This document shows, piece by piece, positions 23,755 to 32,260 of a stretch of DNA of 64,000 bases. The notes under the pieces are model-generated. The model did no database searches, was not told the origin of the DNA, and saw only the letters and a list, made by a program, of their open reading frames with translations. Each line of letters starts with the position of its first letter. The first letter of the stretch is position 1. This DNA is from Sphingosinicella sp942492965 (GTDB lineage Bacteria > Pseudomonadota > Alphaproteobacteria > Sphingomonadales > Sphingomonadaceae). The position numbers were made by a program, and so were the translations under genes. The stretch is from assembly GCA_942492965.1 (NCBI GenBank), contig OW818656.1:620001-684000 (forward strand). The letters are read 5' to 3'.

Positions 23755-26067
23755 TCAGAACGTGTACCCGGCCGTGACGAACACCTGGCGCGGGTTACCG
23801 TAGTAGGCCGTGAGCACGCCGTCCGCGCCGAGCGTCGGGATGAGCGCGCCCGCGCCCGTGCGGTTGTAGGCACCCGTGTCGGCATTCTGGCTGAGGAACA
23901 CGTAACCCGACGTGATGTATTCCTTGTTGAGGATGTTCTTGCCGTGGAGGCCGAGGCTGAAGCGATCGCTATCCGACGACCAGACAAGGCTGACGTCCCA
24001 GAGCGCGTAGCCCTTCTGGTCGAGGCCCTCGGCGGGCAGCTCGAACTGGTAGGTCTTGCTGCGATACGAGAGCGTGGTGCTGGCATTCAGCGTGCCCGAG
24101 GCGACCGGCACCGAATAGGCGAGCGTTCCGGCGGCCGTCCATTCCGGCGTGTTCTGGAAGTTGCGGCGATCGGCGACGTCGATGCCGCGGCTGTCGATGA
24201 ACTGCTTGTAGTCGGCATTGATGTAGCCGAGCGCCCAGTTGAAGCTGAGCTGATCGTCAGCCGTGCCGAAGCTTTCCGCAAGCACGGCGTTGCCTTCGAA
24301 CTCGATGCCCTGGATGCGCGCCTTGCCGGCGTTCGTCGTCACGCCGATGAAGGTCTGCTGGCCGCCGATGACGGTGCCGACCGAACCGGGGATCTGCACG
24401 TCCTTGTAGTCGGCATGGAACGCCGCGAGGCTGAAGCGGAGGCGGCGATCGAACAGCGAGGCCTTCCAGCCGATTTCGTAGCTGTCGACGGTTTCAGGCT
24501 CGAACGAGATGAAATCGAAGATTTCGTCATAGCTGCGGACGCCGTCTCCGTTCGTATCCGGCGCCGCCGTGCTGACGCCGCGCGGATCGAAGCCGCCGCC
24601 CTTGAAGCCCTTCGAATAGCTTGCGTAGAGGTTGTGGTTCTCGCTTGGCTTGAAGCTGACCGAGGCGCGCGGCGTAAACTCCTTGAAGTTCGCGGTGCCG
24701 GAGAAATCCGACGTGGTGGCGAAGAGTGTGCCGCCGCCGCCGAAGAACGGCGAGCCGCCGCCGAGGAAGACCTGCCTGAGAACCGTGGAGCTGCGCTCGT
24801 CCCACGTGTAGCGGCCGCCGACCGATACGCTGAACTGCTCGCTGAGATCGTAGGTGAAATCACCGAAGATCGCGAACGTCTCGGTATCGACATCGCCGAA
24901 GGTGAGCGCGGTGACGCCGCCCGGCAGGCGCACGTCGAACGCCGTCTTCGCGTTCGCATCGAGGAAGTAGCCGCCGATGAGGCCGCTGAAACCGCCGTTC
25001 TGGTAGAGGAACTGGATTTCCTGCGAGAGCTGCTTGTTGTTGTACGTCGCGGGCACGTCCACATCGACGGTGGGCAGCGCGTCGAAGTCGATCGGCGTGC
25101 CGCTGTCGTCCTTGCGGTAGGAGGTGATGCTGCGCAGCGTCACGAAATCGGACGGGTTCGCTTCCACGAACAGCGTGGTGCCCCACGCCTTCACTTCCTG
25201 CTTGGGATCATCAAGGCCGCCGCGGCTGTCGAACACGTCGTCAAGCACCGGCGTGCCGCTGGCGATGCCCGCAATCAGGCGGTGGCCGCCGCGCGGGTTG
25301 CTCTTGTCCTTGGTGTAATCGCCCGAGAGGCGCACGAACACGGCATCGCCGTGAATCTCGGCGGTGGCGCGGCCGGCCCAGATATCCTTGTTGTAGTTGT
25401 CGTCGCCCGTGGTGAGGTTCTTGCCGAAACCGCCGCGGCTGAGACGCGCGAGCGAGCCGCCGAGACGGAGCGTGCCGTCGCCCACAGGGATACTGCCGGT
25501 GACGACGAGGTCCGCCTGCTCATCGGTGCCAAGCGTACCGCGCAGGCGCAGCATCGGATCGGCATCGAGCTTCTTCGTGACGTACTTCACCGCGCCGCCG
25601 ATGGTGTTGCGGCCATAGAGCGTGCCCTGCGGACCGCGCAGCACCTCGATGCGCTCAACATCATAGATATCGAGCACGGCGGCCTGCGGGCGGTTGAGGT
25701 ACACATCGTCGAGATAGAGGCCGACGCCTGCCTCAAAGCCCGCGACCGGATCCTGCTGGCCGACGCCGCGGATGAAGGCGGTGAGCGTGGTGTTGGTGCC
25801 GCGCGAGACTTCGAGCGTCACGTTCGGCGCGCTTTCACCGATCTCTGTGATGTCGAGCGCGCCCTGCTGTTCGAGCTGGGCGCCGCTGACCGCGGTGACC
25901 GCGATCGGCACGTCCTGCAGGCTCTCCTCGCGGCGGCGGGCGGTGACGATGATCGCGTCCTCGATCGCCTCGCTGGCCGCAGTGTCCTGCGCGAACGCCG
26001 GAAGCGGCGCGAAAGCGGCAAGCGCGGTGGTTGCGACAAGAACGGAATGAATCGAAATGCGGCGCAT
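23755..26067 (-). CDS. TonB-dependent receptor
   Basis: The 770-residue outer-membrane protein starts at the ATG at 26067, with AGGAAG just upstream and a signal peptide ending PLPAFA-QD. A TonB box (AIIVTARRREES) and the plug domain follow (VPIAVTAVSGAQLEQQG, VERIEVLRGPQGTLYGRNTIGGAVKYVTKK), then the 22-strand barrel with C-terminal …GNPRQVFVTAGYTF ending in Phe. Substrate unknown; the coupled MFS transporter downstream suggests an organic nutrient rather than iron. Its TGA may overlap the transporter start. Divergent from a TetR gene. Confidence 0.95.
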   Translation of the reverse strand: MRRISIHSVLVATTALAAFAPLPAFAQDTAASEAIEDAIIVTARRREESLQDVPIAVTAVSGAQLEQQGALDITEIGESAPNVTLEVSRGTNTTLTAFIRGVGQQDPVAGFEAGVGLYLDDVYLNRPQAAVLDIYDVERIEVLRGPQGTLYGRNTIGGAVKYVTKKLDADPMLRLRGTLGTDEQADLVVTGSIPVGDGTLRLGGSLARLSRGGFGKNLTTGDDNYNKDIWAGRATAEIHGDAVFVRLSGDYTKDKSNPRGGHRLIAGIASGTPVLDDVFDSRGGLDDPKQEVKAWGTTLFVEANPSDFVTLRSITSYRKDDSGTPIDFDALPTVDVDVPATYNNKQLSQEIQFLYQNGGFSGLIGGYFLDANAKTAFDVRLPGGVTALTFGDVDTETFAIFGDFTYDLSEQFSVSVGGRYTWDERSSTVLRQVFLGGGSPFFGGGGTLFATTSDFSGTANFKEFTPRASVSFKPSENHNLYASYSKGFKGGGFDPRGVSTAAPDTNGDGVRSYDEIFDFISFEPETVDSYEIGWKASLFDRRLRFSLAAFHADYKDVQIPGSVGTVIGGQQTFIGVTTNAGKARIQGIEFEGNAVLAESFGTADDQLSFNWALGYINADYKQFIDSRGIDVADRRNFQNTPEWTAAGTLAYSVPVASGTLNASTTLSYRSKTYQFELPAEGLDQKGYALWDVSLVWSSDSDRFSLGLHGKNILNKEYITSGYVFLSQNADTGAYNRTGAGALIPTLGADGVLTAYYGNPRQVFVTAGYTF

Positions 26068-26126
26068 TCTTCCTCCCCAATGCTGTAAGGCCGAGCCCGA
26101 TGGCTCTTGTGTTGAATCGCCAATAC

Positions 26127-26147
26127 TGAAAGTTGAACCACCTTTCA
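26127..26147. promoter_or_regulatory. dyad TGAAAG-N9-CTTTCA between receptor and TetR gene
   Basis: A 6-bp perfect inverted repeat spaced by nine bases lies in the 120-base gap between the divergent TonB receptor and TetR genes, 60 bases from the receptor ATG and 40 from the TetR ATG. This is where a TetR operator would sit. Local sequence is AT-richer than the genes. Binding is inferred. Confidence 0.4.
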
Positions 26148-26187
26148 AATTGAATTATGGATCGGCGAACGAAGAAGGGGGAGGTCG

Positions 26188-26802
26188 ATGCAGACCGATG
26201 CAGATTCGCAACAGGTAGACCGCGAGCCGCGCACGGCGCGAGGCCGGAAAACGCAGCGCGCGCTGCTGGACGCGGCCGCCATCGAATTCGGCGAAAAGGG
26301 CTTTCACGAAGGGTCGATCAGCGGGATCACGCGGCGCGCGGGCGTCGCGCTCGGCAGCTTCTACACCTACTTCGAATCGAAGGATGAAATCTTCCGCGCG
26401 CTGGTGCGCGACATGTCCGCCCGCGTGGGCCAGCGCGCCGGTGAAGCGATCGCCTGCACAACGGACACGCTTTCAGGCGAGCGTGCGGCGCTGAAGGCCT
26501 TCCTGGAGTTCGCGCGCGAGCACAAGGAGGTCTACCGAATCATCGACGAGGCCGAGTTCGCGGACCCCGAAAGCTATCGGCAGCACTATCAGGGCACGGC
26601 GCAGCGCATCCTGGACAGGCTGAAGGTGGGCGCCGCACGCGGCGAGATTCGCGAGGACGTGGGCGAGGCCCACGCCTGGGCGATCATGGGCATCAACGTC
26701 TTCCTCGGCCTGCGCTACTGCGTGCTCGACGCTTCATCCGACCCGGAAGCCGTCGCTACGCTCGCCAACGAGATGATCGCCGAGGGGATTCGGCGGCGCT
26801 AA
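26188..26802 (+). CDS. TetR/AcrR-family transcriptional regulator
   Basis: It has 204 residues with the TetR helix-turn-helix at about 19-63 (TQRALLDAAAIEFGEKGFHEGSISGITRRAGVALGSFYTYFESKDEIFRALV), then a helical ligand domain with EYRIIDEAEFADPESYRQHY-like features. Divergent from the receptor-transporter pair, so it probably represses that pair and itself until a ligand arrives. Its stop overlaps the convergent ATPase stop by four bases. Confidence 0.9.
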   Translation: MQTDADSQQVDREPRTARGRKTQRALLDAAAIEFGEKGFHEGSISGITRRAGVALGSFYTYFESKDEIFRALVRDMSARVGQRAGEAIACTTDTLSGERAALKAFLEFAREHKEVYRIIDEAEFADPESYRQHYQGTAQRILDRLKVGAARGEIREDVGEAHAWAIMGINVFLGLRYCVLDASSDPEAVATLANEMIAEGIRRR

Positions 26803-28103
26803 TCCTCGATCGCAGGCAGCGGCGCTGCCTCGACGACGGGCGCCTGCGGTTCGGTGAGGGCCTCGCGGCCTTCGATCGCGGGGCCTTCCTGAGGCAGCGA
26901 AGCGGCGGCGCCCCGCGTTTTTCCGACTGAGGGATTGGCGATGCCCGCACGAACGGCCGCCGAAATCGTGGGCAGCGCACCCGAAGGCGGGCGGTAGCCC
27001 GGCGTCGTGGCATCGGGCACCGGCGGCGGCACGACGATACTGCCGTCCGACAGAGTCTCGGTGAGCGCAGGGAGCGCGACCGGCTCGTCGATGATGTCGC
27101 CGGTGTCCGGCAGCACGGCGAGTTCGGGCTCGGAAAAGCCCGGCGCAGGGCCTTGCAGGACCGGGCGCAATTCGCTGGTCGCGGGCCGCGCGGTATCGGG
27201 AAGGTGCAGGAACGCGGCGATCCGGTCCCACCCGAAGGTATCGACCGCATACGCCAGCGCTGCCGCGATCAGCAGGCCGAGTGCGCCTGTGGCCGCAATG
27301 AAGCCGCGCGCACCGAAGCGGCGGCGCGGTTCTTCCGCCATCCACGATTTCATCGGCTGCGGCGCTTCGGGTTCCGGTGCAGCGACCACGATAGGCTCGG
27401 GTTGCAACGGGCGCTGCGGCGCATCGAGCACGTAATCCGGTTCCGCCGCGGGAAGCGGCGGCCGGGCGGCAAGCGCAGCGAACACGTGGCGCTGCTCGAC
27501 GACGACCCCGCCCTCGAACATCGCCTCCAGTAGCGCGGCGCCGGCGATCTGCTTCAGAACGCGCGGATTGCCCGAGACCGCCTCGACGATTGCTTCCTGC
27601 GCGGCGACCGTGAACAGATCCGGCCGGCCCGCAGCGGCGGAGGCATCAACGAGGAAGTCCGCGATCTCGCTGCCCGCCATTGGCGCCAGCCTTACGAGCC
27701 GCCCCGGCTTGCCGATGCGCGAAGAGTCGAGCGCGGCAAGCACGGGGGTGACACGGTGCTGGGCGGCCTTCGCAAGCACGGCATCGAGCACGCGCGGCGC
27801 GGCAGCATCGGCCTCGTCGACGAAGATCGCATCGAGATTGGTGAAATCGGCCTGCGCGACGAGCGCGGGACCGGCGAAGCTCGCCGCCGACACGCCGCGC
27901 GCGGCAAGCTCTCGCGCTGCCGCCGCCAGCAGCTGTGATTTGCCCATGCCCGCAGCGCCGGTGAGCGTTACGGCCTCGCACGCCAGCACGGCGTCCACGA
28001 TCTCCGAGAGTGCCGTCTCGAAGGCATGGTGCAGATAGAGCTGCCCATGCGGTTCCTGCCGGAACAGCACATGCTTCAAACCGAAATGCCGAAGAACGTC
28101 CAT
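26799..28103 (-). CDS. ExeA/GspA-like AAA ATPase with a membrane anchor
   Basis: The 434 residues begin MDVLRHFGLKHVLF…LYLHHAFETALSEI, as in the ExeA-type secretion ATPases, then Walker A TGAAGMGKSQLL (about 48-58) and Walker B LDAIFVDEADAA (about 113). A single membrane segment lies near 271-291 (FIAATGALGLLIAAALAYAV), and the remainder is Pro/Glu-rich and probably periplasmic. ExeA/GspA work with GspB to assemble the type II secretin; no gsp gene is nearby, so another wall- or envelope-linked assembly role is possible. Confidence 0.75.
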   Translation of the reverse strand: MDVLRHFGLKHVLFRQEPHGQLYLHHAFETALSEIVDAVLACEAVTLTGAAGMGKSQLLAAAARELAARGVSAASFAGPALVAQADFTNLDAIFVDEADAAAPRVLDAVLAKAAQHRVTPVLAALDSSRIGKPGRLVRLAPMAGSEIADFLVDASAAAGRPDLFTVAAQEAIVEAVSGNPRVLKQIAGAALLEAMFEGGVVVEQRHVFAALAARPPLPAAEPDYVLDAPQRPLQPEPIVVAAPEPEAPQPMKSWMAEEPRRRFGARGFIAATGALGLLIAAALAYAVDTFGWDRIAAFLHLPDTARPATSELRPVLQGPAPGFSEPELAVLPDTGDIIDEPVALPALTETLSDGSIVVPPPVPDATTPGYRPPSGALPTISAAVRAGIANPSVGKTRGAAASLPQEGPAIEGREALTEPQAPVVEAAPLPAIED

Positions 28104-28255
28104 GAAGATCCGTCGCGTCGGAGTGCCGATGAAAGAGAAACGCCTACAGACCCGATAAGGCGCATGTGCCGTAGTGCGCGGTGAGCGTCAACGTCATGAC
28201 GTCACGAAACGTGCGGGCGGCGAGGCGCCCGAACCCCGTGGCAGCGTACAAACGG

Positions 28256-28537
28256 CTACTTTGGAAGAACCTGCCGCCATGCCGTGACCGCGACCGATGC
28301 GAACAGCCCGGCCAGCGCATACGGATCCTCCGCGGCAAACTGGATTGCAGCCTTCCGGTCTTCGAAGTCGATGATGAGCAGCGAGCCGATCGGCCGGCCT
28401 TCTTCATCGAGCAGCGGCCCGGCGACGAGCAGGCGATCGCCGACGCGCTCCAGATGTTCGAGGTGCGCTGGCCGGGTTGCGGTGCGCAGGTCGCCGCTGG
28501 CGGGCTTATCGATGCAGTGGATCGCGAAAAGAGGCAT
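28256..28537 (-). CDS. YciI-family protein
   Basis: This 93-residue protein fits the YciI fold: MPLFAIHCIDKP, RPAHLEHLERVGDRLLVAGPLLDEEGRPIGSLLIIDFEDRKAAIQFAAEDPYALAGLF. The conserved His/Asp pair (RPAHLEHL and EDPYALAGLF) is present. Function is unknown for most members. It stands between the ATPase gene and a ZIP transporter. Confidence 0.9.
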   Translation of the reverse strand: MPLFAIHCIDKPASGDLRTATRPAHLEHLERVGDRLLVAGPLLDEEGRPIGSLLIIDFEDRKAAIQFAAEDPYALAGLFASVAVTAWRQVLPK

Positions 28538-28658
28538 GATTCCCGTCTAGAACGGAAAGATCGGCGATGAAAGAGCGGTTTGCGCGTCGCCGCCGCAGCG
28601 AGACTTTTGGGGTACAGTACGCTATGCCGGGGCATCAGCGAGGCTTGCGGGGGACACG

Positions 28659-29423
28659 GTGCCGCAGTGGCTTGAGGCAGGCTTGTGGGGGTTCGGCAGC
28701 GGCTGCGCACTGCTGCTCGGCGCCGCGTTCGCCACGCTCCGCCGCCCGTCGCAGCGACTGATCGCAGTGGTGATGGCGTTCGGTTCGGGCGTGCTCATCT
28801 CCGCCGTCGCCTTCGACCTGATGGACGAGGCTTACCGCCAGGGCGGTTTCGACGCGGCCGCCGTGGGCTTCCTTGGCGGCGCGATCCTCTACACTGCCGC
28901 CAACATCGCGATCTCCCGCCGGGGCGCGCAGCACCGCAAGCGATCCGGGTACAACCCCGGCGAAAGCCAAGCGCCGGCCACGAAGAGCGGCGGGCTTGCC
29001 ATCGCCGTCGGCGCACTGCTCGACGGCATCCCCGAATCGATCGCGATCGGCGTCAGCCTGCTTGACGGCACGGGTGTCAGCCTCGTGATGGTCGCCGCCG
29101 TGTTCCTCTCGAACGTGCCGGAGGGGCTTTCAAGCGCCGCCGGGATGCGCGCGGCGGGACGTGGGCCAACGTATATCTTCGGTGTTTGGGGCAGTATCGC
29201 GCTTGCCTCGGGGCTGGCGGCGATGCTCGGCAACCTGCTGCTCGCGGGCGCCGACCCGAACGTGCTCGCCGCCACCACGGCGGTCGCGGCGGGGGGCATC
29301 CTCGCCATGCTCGTCGACACCATGATTCCCGAGGCCACAGAGGAAACGCCGGAATTCGCTGGCCTGATCGCAGTGACCGGATTCCTGTTCGCGTTCGTGC
29401 TTTCGAAGCTCGGCAGCGGATGA
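28659..29423 (+). CDS. ZIP-family divalent metal transporter
   Basis: It is 254 residues with about eight membrane segments. The two metal-site helices are visible: GALLDGIPESIAIGVSLLDG and VFLSNVPEGLSSAAGMRAAG, with the E-S/A and N-x-P-E residues of prokaryotic ZIPs. It starts at GTG 28659 after GGGGGACAC. Zn2+ or Fe2+ uptake is the family role; specificity cannot be told. Confidence 0.85.
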   Translation: MPQWLEAGLWGFGSGCALLLGAAFATLRRPSQRLIAVVMAFGSGVLISAVAFDLMDEAYRQGGFDAAAVGFLGGAILYTAANIAISRRGAQHRKRSGYNPGESQAPATKSGGLAIAVGALLDGIPESIAIGVSLLDGTGVSLVMVAAVFLSNVPEGLSSAAGMRAAGRGPTYIFGVWGSIALASGLAAMLGNLLLAGADPNVLAATTAVAAGGILAMLVDTMIPEATEETPEFAGLIAVTGFLFAFVLSKLGSG

Positions 29424-29507
29424 GCGTGGTTGACGGGAACGCCTCCCTCCCCTATAGGCGCCCACTTTCAAGCCACGGCTGAAACTCAAGATTCGAGGAC
29501 GAAAACG

Positions 29508-29804
29508 ATGTCGCGCGTTTGCGAACTGACCGGTAAGGGCCGCCAAGTGGGTCACAATGTGTCCCACGCCAACAACAAGACCAAGCGGGTGTTCCTGCCG
29601 AACCTTCAGAACGTGTCGCTGATTTCCGATACGCTCGGGCGCACCGTTCGCCTGAAGGTTTCGACGCACGGCCTGCGCTCCGTGGAACACAACGGCGGGC
29701 TCGACAACTGGCTGGTGAAGACCCGCGACGAGAAGCTGAGCCTGAAGGCGCGCCGCCTGAAGCGCGACATCAAGAAGAAGCTGAACGCCGCCGCGGCTGC
29801 CTGA
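29508..29804 (+). CDS. rpmB: 50S ribosomal protein L28
   Basis: The 98-residue protein starts MSRVCELTGKGRQVGHNVSHANNKTKRVFLPNLQ and has the L28 core RTVRLKVSTHGLRSVEHNGGLDNWL. The ATG at 29508 gives the family N-terminus. A strong hairpin follows, so it is monocistronic. Confidence 0.98.
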   Translation: MSRVCELTGKGRQVGHNVSHANNKTKRVFLPNLQNVSLISDTLGRTVRLKVSTHGLRSVEHNGGLDNWLVKTRDEKLSLKARRLKRDIKKKLNAAAAA

Positions 29805-29830
29805 GCGGGTTCATTTTCGAAGATTTCGAA

Positions 29831-29857
29831 GGGCCGGTGGAGCATCTCCGCCGGCCC
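29831..29857. terminator. rpmB terminator hairpin (bidirectional)
   Basis: GGGCCGGTGGAG, loop CAT and CTCCGCCGGCCC (one G-T pair) form a 12-bp stem followed by TTTC, 26 bases after rpmB and just before the convergent phytase-like gene's stop at 29863. Confidence 0.75.
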
Positions 29858-29862
29858 TTTCG

Positions 29863-30837
29863 CTATTCGGGGAGCAGCTCGAATTTCAGCAGCAGCGTGC
29901 GCTGCGCGGCGTTGAAGTTGTCGTCGCTGACGAGATAGACGAACACGCGCCCGTCCTCGCGGCGGATGTCGATACCTTCCATGTTGTCGATGCTCGCAGG
30001 CGGTCGCAGGCGCACGATTTCTCGGCCCGAGACCGTGGCACCCTCCTTGATCTCCGCAAGCGGCACCTCGACAAGCGCCATCGCGACGCCGGTGAGCGGC
30101 GAGAAGGCACGGTTGAGGATGATGAGGCGTTCGTCGTCGAGCAGCGCCGCATCCGTGGGTGAAAAGTCCGCGGGCGGGCGGTAGCGGAACGCGAGGTTCG
30201 CGCGCGCGCCATCGGGCCGTTTCACGGCACCGATCGCGATGCCGGGCCGATCGCTGCCGTCCGCGGCTTCCTCCGCGATGACGAGCGGCACGCCGCCCGG
30301 CAGCATCACCAGCGTTTCGGCGCCGCCGTTGAGCGGCCAGTCCTTCATTTCGGGAAGACGATACACCTGCCGGGCGCGCCATTCCGGCTGACCCAGCGGA
30401 ACCACCCACAGGCTGTTCGTCCGCTCGAAGCCGATGAGCGCGTCCGCGCCCCCGGGGCTGAGCACGAGCGATTCGGCGTCGCGCGTCGCCTTGTCGCCGA
30501 CGGCTCCATCCCGGTCGCGCAGCGCGCCGCCCTGCACATTTTCAATGCCCACAAGCTTGCCGTCCCGCTCGACACGGTCAAAGCTGAGAAAGACGCCCGC
30601 ATCACCCACCGCGTAGCAGCGATCCGGGCAGCGAAGCGCCGAAAGGCCGCCGAACCACGACGCCTCCGACCTCAGGACGATGCCGCCCGCGTAGCGAAGG
30701 CGCCCCTCCCCCATCCGTGCGGCGTCGCGCGCATCAAACGGAACGGACGCGCTTTCCACGGCAACCGGTTCAATCGCGGGCGGGGCGGCGTTGCCGCAGG
30801 CGGCGATGGCGAGCGAAAGCAGGACGGGAATACGCAT
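29863..30837 (-). CDS. phytase-like-domain lipoprotein (esterase-like activity of phytase family)
   Basis: The 324-residue protein from ATG 30837 has a lipoprotein signal with lipobox IAAC (MRIPVLLSLAIAACGNAA). The body is the phytase-like beta-propeller domain: YAGGIVLRSEASWFGGLSALRC, ESLVLSPGGADALIGFERTNSLWVV, LNGGAETLVMLPGGVPLVIAEE, IDNMEGIDIRREDGRVFVYLVSDDNFNAAQRTLLLKFEL. Cell-envelope location is clear; the substrate, phosphate ester or other, is not known for most members. Confidence 0.88.
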   Translation of the reverse strand: MRIPVLLSLAIAACGNAAPPAIEPVAVESASVPFDARDAARMGEGRLRYAGGIVLRSEASWFGGLSALRCPDRCYAVGDAGVFLSFDRVERDGKLVGIENVQGGALRDRDGAVGDKATRDAESLVLSPGGADALIGFERTNSLWVVPLGQPEWRARQVYRLPEMKDWPLNGGAETLVMLPGGVPLVIAEEAADGSDRPGIAIGAVKRPDGARANLAFRYRPPADFSPTDAALLDDERLIILNRAFSPLTGVAMALVEVPLAEIKEGATVSGREIVRLRPPASIDNMEGIDIRREDGRVFVYLVSDDNFNAAQRTLLLKFELLPE

Positions 30838-30928
30838 GGAAACGCGGAATAGGCCGCGCGGCGCGCGAACGCAAACAGCGGCCCGCGGACCCAAGGGACC
30901 GCGAGCCGCTGTCAGCGCTCGTACGCGC

Positions 30929-31297
30929 TTACCAGTAGGGGTTCACACCGTAATGCGAATAGACGCGGGTCTGATAGGCGCGGTCGAGCGCAGTATCGGT
31001 GTCCGCATTGTCGAACGTCGGACCACTTTTCAGCTGATCCTCGGTCACATCGAGCCGGTAGCCATCGACATCCGTGTCGTACTTCAATGTCGACCACGGA
31101 AGACTGTGGTATTTCTCGCCGAGGCCAAGAAAACCACCGACGGAAACAACCGCGTCGGTCACACGGCCGCCGCGCTTTTCGATCATCAGCGACTTCACGG
31201 AACCGATACGCTCGCCGTCGCGGCCATAAACGGCTGTGCCGTCCACCTTCTCCGACGAGATGAGGTCGTGGGTTTCGCTGGTATTGGCTGTCTGCAT
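30929..31297 (-). CDS. PRC-barrel domain protein
   Basis: It is 122 residues with an N-terminal PRC-barrel (LISSEKVDGTAVYGRDGERIGSVKSLMIEKRGGRVTDAVVSVGGFLGLGEKYHSLPWSTLKY) and a short tail. AAGGAGGAG before the ATG is an unusually strong ribosome-binding site, suggesting high expression. Such stand-alone PRC proteins are often stress-induced in alphaproteobacteria; role otherwise unknown. Confidence 0.88.
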   Translation of the reverse strand: MQTANTSETHDLISSEKVDGTAVYGRDGERIGSVKSLMIEKRGGRVTDAVVSVGGFLGLGEKYHSLPWSTLKYDTDVDGYRLDVTEDQLKSGPTFDNADTDTALDRAYQTRVYSHYGVNPYW

Positions 31298-31464
31298 ACT
31301 GCTCCTCCTTCTTTTTCGATCTGTCCAACCAACGAGACGGCATCCCGCAGGTTCCCCGGAATGCGACGAGTGGTCCGCCGCATGGCGCGCAGCGAGCGCC
31401 GCGCATCAATCGCCCCGTTGACGCAGCGCGCGCAGACGGCATTGTGCGCGCCGAGGAGACAGGT

Positions 31465-31938
31465 ATGCGCATCGGAGTTCCCGGGGTTACAGCAAGGATG
31501 GCAATGATCGCGCTCGCGGGGGGACTTGTCCTTGCCGGGTGCGAAAAGAAGAAGGACGTGGAAAAGCCCGCCGAAAGCGAGACCGCCGCATCGCAGCCGG
31601 CGCAGACGCCTGCGGCAGCGCCGGCCGCGCGGCTGCCCGAGGGCAATCCGCCGCCACCTTCCGAACTCTCACGCGACGTTCCCGCCATCACGCGCGGCAA
31701 GGCGCTCGCCGAGGCGAACTGCACGCGCTGTCACGCGACCGCGCCGGGACAGAAGAGCGCGCACGCCTCCGCGCCATCGTTCGCGACGCTGTTCACGAGC
31801 TATCCGCCCGACTACATCGCCGAGGCGTTTGCCGAGGGCGTGTTCGTCGGCCACGGCGACATGCCGGCGTTCGAGTTCTCCCCCGAGCAGATCAACGACC
31901 TCGTCGCCTATCTCAAGACGCTCGGCCCTCCCGGCTGA
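31465..31938 (+). CDS. cytochrome c lipoprotein (single haem)
   Basis: The 157-residue protein has a lipobox (GLVLAGCEKK), a charged and Ala/Pro-rich linker, and one cytochrome c domain with haem motif CTRCH and a distal methionine candidate in HGDMPAFEFSPEQINDLVAYLKTL. It is an envelope-anchored electron carrier; the partner oxidase is not in the window. Confidence 0.88.
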   Translation: MRIGVPGVTARMAMIALAGGLVLAGCEKKKDVEKPAESETAASQPAQTPAAAPAARLPEGNPPPPSELSRDVPAITRGKALAEANCTRCHATAPGQKSAHASAPSFATLFTSYPPDYIAEAFAEGVFVGHGDMPAFEFSPEQINDLVAYLKTLGPPG

Positions 31939-32150
31939 TCGCAGACCGCAGGCAGGCGGCGCGCGTCGTCGACGCCGTCGGCAAGACGTTTCCGCACCAC
32001 ATCGAGCAGCGCCTTGCCTGCCATGCGCGCATCCTCGTCCTGTCCCGGATCGAACAATCCGCCGACATTGATCGCATCGAGCAGCGCCTTTGCCTCGCTG
32101 ACCCGGCCGGCCAGCGCGAACGCCGCGCATGACCGGCAATTACAACACAT
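31908..32150 (-). CDS. possible small helical protein, uncertain
   Basis: The 80-residue frame has gene-like codon use from about residue 9 (AAFALAGRVSEAKALLDAINVGGLFDPGQDEDARMAGKALLDVVRKRLADGVDDARR), but its first residues (MCCNCRSC) are odd and there is no clear RBS. It lies downstream of luxI and overlaps the cytochrome gene's end by 31 bases. It could be a remnant of a longer gene whose start is lost. Confidence 0.3.
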   Translation of the reverse strand: MCCNCRSCAAFALAGRVSEAKALLDAINVGGLFDPGQDEDARMAGKALLDVVRKRLADGVDDARRLPAVCDQPGGPSVLR

Positions 32151-32260
32151 TCGATTTGCCGATTGGCATCTTGCAAGAACGCGCGGTATCGCGCCGCGAA
32201 TCCGCGACTCTGGTGTCCAGCATGTTTCGAACTCGTCATCCCTTTCGGGGTGACGCCTCC

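Noticed and set aside
23944..26088. Long open frame antisense to the TonB receptor (about 714 codons)
   Set aside because: It mirrors the receptor's codon periodicity in a GC-rich gene and has low-complexity Arg/Ala/Glu composition; the receptor on the other strand has all expected motifs.
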